NCBI GenBank assembly: GCA_034440635.1
Contig: JAOTON010002268.1
Span: 372,001 to 436,000 of the forward strand
DNA length: 64,000 bases
Source of the DNA: Lepas anatifera
Taxonomy: Eukaryota; Arthropoda; Thecostraca; Lepadidae
Direction: 5' to 3'
Position 1 is the first letter of the stretch, and every line of letters starts with the position of its first letter. Shown one piece after another: positions 44,301 to 56,300 of this stretch. The notes beneath the pieces are model-generated. The model saw only the letters and a program-made list of their open reading frames with translations. It ran no database searches and was not told the origin of the DNA. Both the position numbers and the translations under genes were made by a program.

Positions 44301-47300
44301 AGCATAGCAACTCAATAGGGCTGATAGAGTACTTATAGGCTAGGTGCATTTTACTGAAAACTTTCAAAAGCAGCATATTTATTTGGCTTTTATAAGTCTC
44401 ACGTCAACGATTCTTAATGAGATACTGCAAAAGAATCACCAGGTAAAGGTATGGTCTTTCCCAGAAGAGTAGACTGAGATACGTGCAGATTTTGGTTGTG
44501 AAGTCAGAAAACTTTGAGTCTTATCATACCCGTCCGCGTGCATTCCATCTTTCCTCAGGAAAATATTTTTCTTTTCGTCTTCTACTGGGCTGCGTGAGTA
44601 GGTCCCATGAGACTGAAACCAACCTGGTGACTCGCTTGTCGAGCCCGTTGTTGACTTCCAGACACTGGAACGTGATGGGAAGGGCAGCAGAACTGGAGGC
44701 GGTTCCCAGTGCCAGTGCCCACGCCTGCTCACGGCGGGGAAGGAGTTAGAGTACGGAAGCGAGACAATGTCCACGCCTGCCCATGGTTAGAGGGCGTTAG
44801 AGTCAGCAAATGTGACAGTGCCCACGCCTGCCCATGGTTAGAGGGCGTTAGAGTCAGCAAACGTGACAGTGCCCACGCCTGCCCATGGTTAGAGAGCGTA
44901 GAGTCAGGAAACGTGACTCCAGAGCTGCTGTAGTGGATGGTGTTGAAGCCATGCAGTTCGAGTTGCTCTGTTACAGTTTCCAGATCGGCATCGCAACGAT
45001 GACTGATGATGGCGTGAAGTACATGTCGGCATGGATTCCTATGGGTACAGAAAACAACTTGAATACTATTTTCTGCCGCCGATTTAAGTAGACATACCAT
45101 TCATACTATATCTATTGGATGTATGTAAATTTCACTCCAGGTGGTGCGCCCGGTAGCTGAGAATAATGCAGTACCTGTACGATACCCTTGCAGAATTTGA
45201 AGGGATTTTTTCGTGTGACGCAGAAGAAGACCATAGGCAGTGAGAAGCAGGCGTGCACGAGCAGGCCCGTCACCACAGTCACCATGTAGAGGCCCAGCGA
45301 GCGGGCCGTGTCGGCCAGGTCGGCTATCGACATCAGGTTGCCAGCCACCAGACACATGATGCCGAACGGAGAGTACCTGACAGACGAGGCAGCGTCAGAT
45401 CACCGACTGGTCAGGGCAGAGAGAGTACCTGACAGACGAGGTAGCGTCAGATCACTGACTGGTCATGGCGGAGAGTACCTGGCAGACGAGGTCGTGTCAG
45501 ATCGCTGATTGGTCAGAGCGGAGAGTACCTGACAGACGAGGTAGTGTCAGATCGCTGATTGGTCAGAGCGGAGAGTACCTGACAGACGGGGTAGCGTCAG
45601 GGCGCTGATCGGCCACGGCTTCTGATTACGCTATTCAGTACCGTCACAGATGTGTTAACTAGATTAAAGATTGTCCTCAATCCTAAAAATGTGCATCAGA
45701 ATTACTAGAGCGCCAGAGCACTGCACAGCGAAGTTAGAGCATTGAGATATTCTGTAGAAACTTATTGTGCTCTGTGGTCTGAAATCGTGGCAGCATTGGG
45801 ATTAAGCAGACAATACTAAGATCACTTACACAATAAAATCATATACTGGTGCCTATGCACAACAGTAACGGTGTTGTAGCTGTTTCATATTTAAAATTTC
45901 TTAAATTCATGAATGTTGTCTTCGGATTTCACGCAGTCAAGAAAATAACTGAGATATATGACGAACGAGCATATCAGTTCTGGTTTTGAACAAGTTTTTC
46001 GTGGTAACAGTTTGTCGTTTTAACATAGAACATTCTTTTATGTCATTCACAGTGTACGTTTCGTAAAATAGGATCAACTTCTGGCATAGCAATGAAGTTT
46101 GTCGGTTACCTGAGCACGTCGGTAATATCTTGGGTTGTAAAATTTGGACCAAGCTAAAAATAACAACTACATTTAAAAGTTATCAGGTATAGTGTCGTCA
46201 CAGGTCAAAAATTCAAAGAGAGTCCATTGACTTAAGCTATATCTTAGCCTATTGTTCACCGAGAGCTTCCCTCTAAAAGTAAAACAGTTCAAATTCAGTC
46301 ACCACCAACCCACGCTACCAATAAAGACTCAGGGCCGTTTCCCTGTTTTCCCGAAGTACTTCATTTATTAGGTGAAATGATCGGTGCCATGGTCTTTAGA
46401 TGGTAAAGCCCTGGCAACCAAAGCAATTCTGACAAATAAATGGTTATTGATGGGATGAGAATTTATAGGGTCCATATTTTCAACATATAAATTAGCTGTA
46501 ATGACTCCAAAGGAATCTTAGTGAGCCACTTAAGTGTAACTTTGGGTCGTATTTTTCATCTCCGGTCGTTTAGCACCTCTTCCTGGTAGCTGTCTAAATC
46601 ATATCGAAGGTCCCCTCTGGGATGGTACCAAGGCAGCACTGTAACTTCTTTTTCATCCAAAGTGTATTTCAAGACTGCTCTCTTGGTTTAACTGTGTATA
46701 GCTATGAGAACAGCTCTTTCAACGTCTTACCACATGATGATGCAGACCATTTTCATCGTAATTTCATTCAGGATGAGGAAGAAGTCGACCATCAGCTTTC
46801 CTTGCGGTCCCATCTGGCCAGCGATGAGACCGAACCCCACGCAGAAAATAATCAGTCCTGAAACGGAGGATAGTTATGTGATGACCAAACTACTGCTACA
46901 AGCTTCTTCGTGTAAAATATTGAGGTGGCAAAAACTGTACTTGTGCACTATTTGTATTTTCTGAAGGAGAACCAGGAGCAAACACCTAGCAACGTGACAT
47001 TGCAATGGTCTTTGGAATCGAGATTAAAGAAAAACTTATACTATGCTGCCTCTTCTGGAACCCCGGTTGTCCCTTTGAGTAGTTTATAAACTTCACGATA
47101 CAAAAAGAATAAAAATGTGGCCTAGCTCCTACTTTATAACCCCGTTTGACCTTGAAGATATTAACCTAGGTAGATTGAAAATTCTTCACGATGTAGGTCA
47201 CCTTAGTCACCACCCACCCTTCAACCGGCGTTTTTCTACGCTTCTAACTCTCGGTGATCTTAGGGGGCCTACCAGGCTCCCCTCCAGTGCGCGTTAGTGC

Positions 47301-50300
47301 CAGATCCCTCCCCAAAGCGGGCATTAAGCACAGTCTATTAGTCTGACGTGGATTTAGGGCGTGGCAAAGTACCCGATCCTTCTGAGAGTGCCCTTGTGTC
47401 CGGAAGTGGTCAACGTTTGGGCCCCTGGCCAATGACAGACCCAGGGTGCGAGAGTAGTCTTCATTTCCCTCGTAAAATGGCTTGATTAGAGTGAAAGTAT
47501 TGCACAATTAGTCGAATGCAGTTTTTTTGCTTTCTATGAGAATCCCAATTATGTTCATGCACCACCTTACCCTTTTAACCTCCAAAAGTATTGGCCCAAC
47601 CCTACTTACCCCTTAAACTCTAGATTTTACCCCATCTCTCTCTCCCTCTCCCCCTCTCCTCTCTCTCTCGGCTCACCCATGACGTTGGTCCCAGGTGATA
47701 CCTCCAGTTTCCGCTCCACGACGGGCACCACCTCCTCCCCGCCGCCAGGCTTCTCTATCGTCTTGTTAGTCTGCAATACACGCCACAAACTTTCCCAGGA
47801 CAGACACTACTCTTCCTAGGCAAGCAAACATCTATTTAATATTTGGAATTCCGTGCAGAGCGCACATGCATGATACGCCTCAACACAATGGCCTTCCATT
47901 GGCAGTTAAACGTTTTCAATGGCATTTGCATTGACAGCGTTGAAAACATTTTCTGAGAAAGGTGCATACAAAGTAACAGGATCAAGTCCTTAAATGTACA
48001 ATGCCAACAAAACTTCTCCCAAAGCAAAACTTGGAACACTCATTGCCATCGGATCTCCTTTGGTGCATTGCAGGGGTAGTTATTAGCAGAATGAGATAAT
48101 TTTTTTTTGCTGTGATAAATTCGTGTACATATTACTACGGGTTAACCTTCCTCAGATCAGAATCCTTACCCTGATGATCCTGGTCTTGGCGGACTGAAAG
48201 CATGCTTGCATCAAGTTGTCAGGAAACATGTTTCTGAAAGGAAAATGTCTGGAGTTATCGCTCGCCCACATCTTAATTTGAGCGTCTTCAAAGCGGAAGT
48301 AATTATCAAAGCGTTTAAGGCAGGTTTATCGCTTTGTCATGGAGCCATGCATGTTTTATGAGTGGCGTAGTATTTGTGATCATACGGCAGTACCTTGTTA
48401 CTATGGCTTCGGAGGCATTTCCAGATACCAAACCTTCACACTGTCTGGCCTTTTTTAATTTTGTCCAAGTTGTTCCCAGTACGGCTGGTGGAGTCGGATT
48501 CTCACTAAAGTCATCAAGGGACTTGTAACGGAGACCCCGACCCCACTACCCGAACGAGCAACTCCCTCAATGGAGGGTTAATTTAGAAGCCAAAGTTTAG
48601 CATCCCACAAAGCACAGGGGAGCCCGCCCCACTCAGGTCACCCTCACACCAGTCAGTTGCCAGCCGACCTACGTCGGGTAAACATAGAGCACCGGAGCGT
48701 CTCAGGGGAACCACTCCCAATCCTGACATGAACTGCCACTGAGTGTTTCTGAGCAGCGGGCTGCAGCCTAACGCTCTACCCTCTGAGCTACCGGGGCGGC
48801 TCCTTGTATAGCTGTTTCATAGATTTTATAGTGCTAATTTCATAGATTAGTCAGCTCCTTGGGTAGCTTTCAAGTGTTTTTCGGGTATGAGACTGGTATG
48901 TTTTTTTGGGTACAAAGTGAATTCCGAGAGAAACGAAACTTGAAGTCAGTTTTTCTTTTGCCAGAAATTCCGTGTTCCACTCCGCGCGTTAATTATTATT
49001 AAAGACATAGCAAACTGAGCCTCTTCGTATTGTTTTCTTGCTGGGATGCGATGTAGTCATTTTTGCTTGGGATACGGGCGAACCCAGAATTTTACATTTT
49101 TCAATTTTTCTTTGTTAGAGATAAAAAGTATCCAAATCAGCGTGCCATCATGATCTGGTACCTCTCAGTGCTTCAATGGGTCCGCTCATTTTCCCCCATA
49201 AATGAATACGATTACAAATTAAGTATTTATTTTTAGCTATAAGAGGCTATTTTTAACCCTCGCCCCGGAGGGGGTGTTTGAATACCCTTGCTTCATGCCA
49301 AGTGACCACCTGGGGAGGACGGAGTCGGCAGGGATTTAATGTTTACCTCTTTTCTCTGCGATCGGTGGGTTCTGGGACAATGAAATATCAAATCAAGAGA
49401 CTGCATTCTCTATTACATAGCTATTTCAGTTCACATCCCATTATGAAGTGTAACATTCCCTTTAACAGTTCGACTCAGTGTCCTCTCCTATTTTTGAGAT
49501 TTCCCCATTAGTGTCCCAACTTCTTTTCTCCTGGAGACAGTTTTTTATTTTGAAATGGGATGAGCGCTTACGTGCATTGGAAGCAAAAAATATATTGATT
49601 CTGATCAAATTTGCAATGAATAGAAATTTTATAAGGGCCACTCCCAACAGGCACACTTGCCCAATTACAGAGAGTATTGGCGTGGGTGTTCAAGGATCCT
49701 CTCCACCTGGTCAAATCGGACACGGAAGGCGATTTCCCGTCGTGGGGATTGAACCCACGTTAATCCATGCTATTCGATCCGAAGACTGGCAACGAAGCCA
49801 CCAGGCCACCCCGGCCCCTGCGAACCCACTAGGCAACGAACCCACTGGCAACAACTGATAACTGGCACACAACTGGCAACGAACCCACTAGGCCCCCAAA
49901 AATAGGGCCTGGGTTATGCCCTTCTACTCGTCGCACAGCATTGACTTTTGAGAAAAACACCGCTAATCCTGGGGCCAGCCGGAACCGTGAAAATACAGGA
50001 CTTGGAAAAAGTTAGGATATTCCAGAACTTGCTCGAAACATTTCTTATCATTTTTATATCTTACCGAACAAACATAAATTTGAAGAAAGATAGCACTGCA
50101 AACATTTGAATTATTATCTGCGCAAGGAAGTATATTATTTAATATTGTTTCACCTACTTCAACTCAAGGCGTGGAAGAATCCTTCCACTAGCCTCGTGAA
50201 GCTATGAAGAAGCAAGCATTTACATTTAAGAACACTATTAAAACGCGTCTTACCGTATAATGTCCAGTAGTGCGTCCAATACAGAGTTTTCTTTTTCCTC

Positions 50301-53300
50301 TTCCTCCTCAAGAACGGGCTGTATCCTAGTCTTCGGGTCGCCCGGATGAATGATAACCACTACTGTTATACCCAGTATGGCAGCCATAATCGTTGTGCTG
50401 AAGTAATAGAGCAAGGCTCGTGATCCCATCTTACCAGATGCGCCGGCGTCCAAGCATGCTAGACCTGTTGGGAAAAGGCAGAAGTCATGGGGAATACGAG
50501 TGACGATGTTTTGGTAGCATTTGCTCAGCGATATGCGGGGAAATAAATTGAGTGTCATGGCATACCCAGAACTAGTCTCAGTCGTGGAAAATATGTAGGA
50601 GAATTTGTTATGTTAGGGTTTAGGGGCGCACCGACGTCAGGGTCATATGGTAGGAGAATTTGTAAGAGCACACATCTAGCCACATATTATGATCATAAAA
50701 ATCACTAAGATCATTCTGCAAGGTTTCGCCTTATACGTGGAGAAAATTTTATACTTAACCCTCACCCCGATGGGGGTGTTTGAATAGGCCCTATCCCCTC
50801 TCGTGTCGAATTTTTTTCCGGCGGCCCAGCGGCACTAAAATACGGTGATGCGAAGCGCCGCCGTACCTGGTCCACCTTATCCTTGATCAACTCTGCACCT
50901 TTTCTCCGATTTTCAAGGTTTGATCATCTGAGGTCAGGTCACTAAAGCAGCTCAAGTGATCTCAACCCCCAAAAAAGTTTAAGATAGCTTAACACGCGCA
51001 TTGACGAGGGGGGTGGGTACCCGCCCCCTCGGGTTTTTCGGAGTCAGTAGAAAAACGGCGGCGCGTAGCGCCGCCGTACTTGGTATACCTTTTCCCTCAT
51101 CATACTTGCAGCTTCTGTGAAAATTTTAAGGTTAGGTCATCTCAGGTCAGGTCACCAGTACAGGTCAAGTGACCCGACCTCAAACAAAGTTTAAGATAGC
51201 ATAAGTCGGAGCAGGGTGAACTTATCCGATTGAAACTCATATCACATAATAGCCCTACCGAGTTCTCTAAAATATGTTCCGGTATTTTTGATATCGATGA
51301 CCTAAGGTCAGGTACGAGGCATGACCTCTCCATTGGAAATACATGGGAAAATGGTGTTAACTGAATAACGTAGTAACGGATAGTGATAGAGCGTTTATTT
51401 TAGTTGCGTTAGACTCGCCTTGGCTTTGCAGTTCTAATGATATGCATTTTATCTAATTTGACCATGACCTGACCTCAGGTCAGGTCAAATCCTCGATTTG
51501 ACCTAGCAAGGTCAAATTATATATCATTCGATTCGGCTTGCTAAGAGGATTCATATAGTTTAAGTTGTTTTGCTCTATCTTTACTTGTTCAGATGTAATG
51601 GCCGAAAAACTGAATTTACATGTTATCCCTATGACGGGCATGTTTTGACCTCTCGTGACCTTAAATGTGACCTGCCAAAAAATGGTTCAAATGTTTTTGA
51701 TGGAGAAGTGGATGGGCAGCCCAACACCGTTTGCCGTTTTTCGCTACCTACCGTGGTTCTCGAGATCTTAGGGGCGGTGGGCACCCGCCCCCCGTCAATG
51801 CGAAGGTGGCTCAGACCCCGTCAATGCGCGTGTTAAGTAAGAACAGGGTGAATATATCCAATTGAAACTGCACCGCATAATGGGCCCACCAATAACTAAA
51901 ACATATATTTCAGGATTTTTCATATCGGTGGGCTAAGGACCTTTCCGTTAAAAATGCATGGGGGAAAACGGGAATTGAGTGACTAGCAGTTCTGTTTCTG
52001 TATATACAACTTAGAATAACTTCTTATCCTCCAAATCGTGGTATCCTAGGCCTATTTCTAGGTTCATATTGCAAGTTTGGACCTGTGACCTCCGAAAGGT
52101 CATGGACTACGTAAGCAGGTTTTCAGACTTGGGTCAATAAAGTCTAAACAATGGTGACAAAGCTTTTATTTTGATATCATTACATTTTAGCGTTGATGTT
52201 TTTCCCCTATCCCGCATAGGAGCCAAGATTAACACGCGCATTGACGGGGGTCTGAGCCACCTTCGCTTTGACGGGGGGGGCGGGTACCCGCCCCCCCTCC
52301 TAAGATCTCGAGGACCACGGTAGGTAGCGCAAAGCGGTAAACGGCGTTGGGTAGCCCATCTACTCCTCCATCCAAAATATTTGTACCTTTTTTGTCAGTT
52401 CACATTTAAGGTCACGAGAGGTCAAAACATGCCATCATAGGGATAACATGTAAATGAAGGTTTTCGGGCATTACATCTGAACAAGTAAAGATAGAGCAAA
52501 ATGACTTAAGCTGCATGAATCCTCGCAGCAAGCCGAATCGAATGATATATAATTTGACCTTGCTAGGTCAAATCAAGGATTTGACCTGACCTGAGGTCAG
52601 GTCAAGGTCAAAATAGAAACAAATGCATATCATTAGAATTGCAAAGACAAGGCAAATATAATGCAGCTAACAAACACGCTCTATCACCTTCCGTTACGAA
52701 GGTATTTCGTTAAAGCTATTTTTCCCATGTATTTCCAATGGAGAGGTCATGGCTCGTACCTGACCTTTGGTCATTGATATCAAAAATACCGGAACAAATT
52801 TTAGTGAACTCGGTAGGCCCATTATGTGATATGAGTTTCAATCGGATAAGTTCACCCTGTTCCAACTTATGCAATCCTAAACTTTTTTTGGGTCAGGTCA
52901 CTTGACCTGTGCTGGTGACATGACCTGAGATGACATAACCTTAAAATTTTCACATAAGTTGTAAAAATGATGAGCAAAATGGTATGTCAAAGTACGGTGG
53001 CGTTATGCGCCGTCGTTTTTATTCTATCTCCGAAAAAAACCCGAGGGGGCGGGTACCCGCCCCTCGACAATGCGCGTGTTAATGGGGGTGTTTGAACGCC
53101 CCCACCAGGGCAAGGGTGGCTCGGATGCCCAACGGGGTGGGTGTTAAACGACCGGAACAGGACCGGACCGGCCCGGGCCCCGACCGCCATACTAATGATA
53201 ACTCATATCTTCATGAATATGTGTTATTCCAGAATGAAAATTCCACTCATGGGTGGCGGAATAATTTCAATTCACCAGTAAAAGTGCGTGTGGGCGAAAA

Positions 53301-56300
53301 CCCATTGGGTACCTGATATAGAACATTTAAAGTAAAATCATAATGAACGAATTTTACATGCGGTGGACCCCTAAAAAACGTGAATGAGAATAACAACACT
53401 GAAGCTGTTTCGCTGGTCTAAATGGCCAAATTTGCAATGAAATTTGCATATCATTTTGGAAAATTTTTGTCTACAGGGAAAGTAAAGATGTACTTTTTAG
53501 CTTACACGTTGGGATTCTGAAAAATGTATTATCTATATGCTTTAAAGGGAATGTGGCACCTTCACAACGTGATTTTAACTGAGATAGCCAAGTTGTAAAG
53601 CAGATCGGAAAACCCGGTACTCCATATTTCATTTGTCTTGAAACTTGATATTTCCGTAGAAAAAAGCTAAAACCTACCTGACACCAGCCCCCCTCAGCCC
53701 CCGTCGCCAGCGGCCATTGTTGTGAGCTACTGGTGTGACGACATATGCTGACGTCACGATGAGCATCAGCCAATCGAAGCCCTTGAAGCGTTTCAAGTAT
53801 GGTAGTGGTTGCCAGATCGTGACATCATCCACAGGCTGATATTTATTTGTTTTTCTAGAGGAGTATTTTTAAAAACTAAATATTGAGCTTATTGTACATT
53901 TTTCAGAGAAAACATGAGTGGTTTCATTATTTTTGACTAAAAGTACGCCTAATTACACTAAATTCCAGGACTCGACCGAGGTGCCACATTCCCTTTAAAG
54001 AGCAAAGTTAAGTTTACTTTGGCTTACAATATACAAAAGAATAAACATTTTGGATGACAATATTTGGGTGCAGCAACATTTCCGCTTATGTTTTAAGTTG
54101 TCGGTTGTAGTGGCTTAGTAGTTCCCAACTAAAACGAAAATTTCAGTGTTTTTACGTTGACTTCTTGGCACATGTAACTTACGATTTATATCCGAGAAGG
54201 TGCAGAATCCACAAATTAACAGTGCCTTCCTTGAATTTCCTTCAGGGCTGGAACGTGCCTCACATCGTTGTTTGTATTTTTATTGTTTAGATGGTATATT
54301 GGTTTGATTTGGCTTTGATTCATTTGATTTGATTCATATTGGTATGTTTTGGCTTTCTAATACCCATGATCGTGCACAAATAGTTCGGGAAATACACACC
54401 CCGGTTTAAATTCAAAAGTTTTGCTTTTCTTTTAGCTTTTTGCAGAATTATTGAGCCCATATATTTATATAACGACACAGCAGACTGTGTGTTGTTTGAT
54501 CCTGCACCCTGTGGTGTAGTATTTGTATCGCTGCCATCAATAGTTTTCGAGCAATGGGCAACAATTTCAAAATTTAGGATCCAAACCTACCCCAGAGTAG
54601 CTGTTCATTCTGAATGCGCGTGCCCGCACGATTTTATATCCACCATATAGCAAACATTCATAAGAGCAATCCAGCGCGAAACTCGCAACACAGCATCTGC
54701 CCGAGATATCGTGGCACATCCTTGGATTTTCCCCCACAATTTCATATTTTCATAAATGAAGGGCGTGCACGTGCGCACGTGAGGCATGGCTCTAGTGCCA
54801 ATCGGTGCAGTCCATTCATTTTGCTGGCGCAAATATGCATACGAAGCTTCATCCCAATAAAGCCGGTAATTACGTAAATATCGAGGAGGGTCACACATGT
54901 ACGCACGTGGCGTAGTAGGACACGAAATGATACCAGTCCTACCTTGGTCTTCCTGATACCTTGATTAGCCCGAATGTATGTTGGAAATTGCATTGTGACT
55001 GGATTCACAGTTCTTTTATAAAAGCGTGCGTTTAAAATCTGTTCACCTTTTTTGGCACCTGTACGCGAGTGTCTTAATCTAAGATAAAACTAGCCTTCAC
55101 CTGGTAACTCACAGCATTTTTGCTTCCTGTACACCAATTTCGTTTTTTAGATAAGCAAAACAGAGAAATGAGGTAATAAGTGACGCAAAGTTGATGATTT
55201 GTCATTCCGCTCCTTTTGCACGTGCCATGAGCTTTGCCAGAATCCCGCCCATCGATGATGCTATAGACCCCGTCAAATTATGTTGCACCCTTCGGAGATA
55301 TGAGCTTTTCGTTAGCGTGTCGGTCGGGCCGAGCCGGGCATTGTCGCTCAGAAGTGATATTGTTCCCATATCTAGGAAGACACCTCGCCGATGCTGTGCG
55401 CCCTCTCGGGAATAAATGAATGAGCAAACGCATTCTGCAGAAAAGTGAAGCCACCAAAGAGATATTATTCATGTTAAAAAAATTGTCGGTCGTGCCATTA
55501 TGCAACCAAGTAGACAATATAAGTTGATTATTAACTGCAGGCATTACTGACAGGATGTTTTGACGGCTGCGCCCTGTTTCTGCCGTTTACCACTGCCTGC
55601 GGCAGTTTGACCGACCGGCGGGGGACGCAACTGTGCTAAATTTGCAAGTGGATGCCATTCGGATGGCCTATTGCCATAGGACCAAAGTTGGTGATCCCGG
55701 AGGAGGGTTGAGGGATACAGGACACCCCGGGGCTTTGGGTCGCTCATCGGGTTTGCTTAGGACATGTATTGCCGAGACAGTGTTAACCATCCAGGATCCC
55801 ACCACCTGAAACGAGAATAGATCGTCGGTTTTAACCCTCGCCCCACCGGGGGGCCATCGATGGCCCCCTAAGGTTTTTCCGGGATAGCAGAAAAACGACG
55901 AGGCGCAGCACCGCGATTGAGGGCTCTACCTCTCACTGCATCATTTTCCCATCATCCCTGAAATTTTTTACCCCGGGTCACCCAAGGTCAGGTCACCAGA
56001 CGAGGTCAACCAAGGTCACCTCACTTCACCTTTAGAGCTCTGTAAGAGCTACATTTCAAAGTCGATCGATTTGAAACTTCCTACACTTCATAACCCCTCC
56101 AGGGTCTACAAGGTGTATATCCGGAATTTTTCGATTTCGTGCCCTGAGGTCAGGTCACGAGGCGACCTCTCCCATTGGAAAAGCATAGGGAAAAGTTGTT
56201 TCATGGTATAAAAGCCACAAAAATAATTGCAAATACTCAGACTGCTCAGAACAACGTTTTTGGACACCCTTTCACGGATCCCAGGGGTCATATTTGCCCT

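Larger units (their letters stand above)
50757..53147. mobile_element. Family C TTAA element, interrupted by two family A copies
   Basis: The pieces 50757-50988, 51837-52228 and probably 53083-53147 belong together. The left piece starts TTAACCCTCACCCCGATGGG then GGTGTTTGAA. The middle piece matches, inverted, the SoxD intron fragment at 20968-21559 (AAGCAGGTTTTCAGACT and GGTCAATAA). The last piece ends GGGGTGGGTGTTAA. The assignment of the last piece is the least certain. Confidence 0.55.

Noticed and set aside
48740..48812. tRNA gene on the - strand
   Set aside because: The D-arm is good, but the anticodon stem does not pair and there is no T-arm at the right distance.
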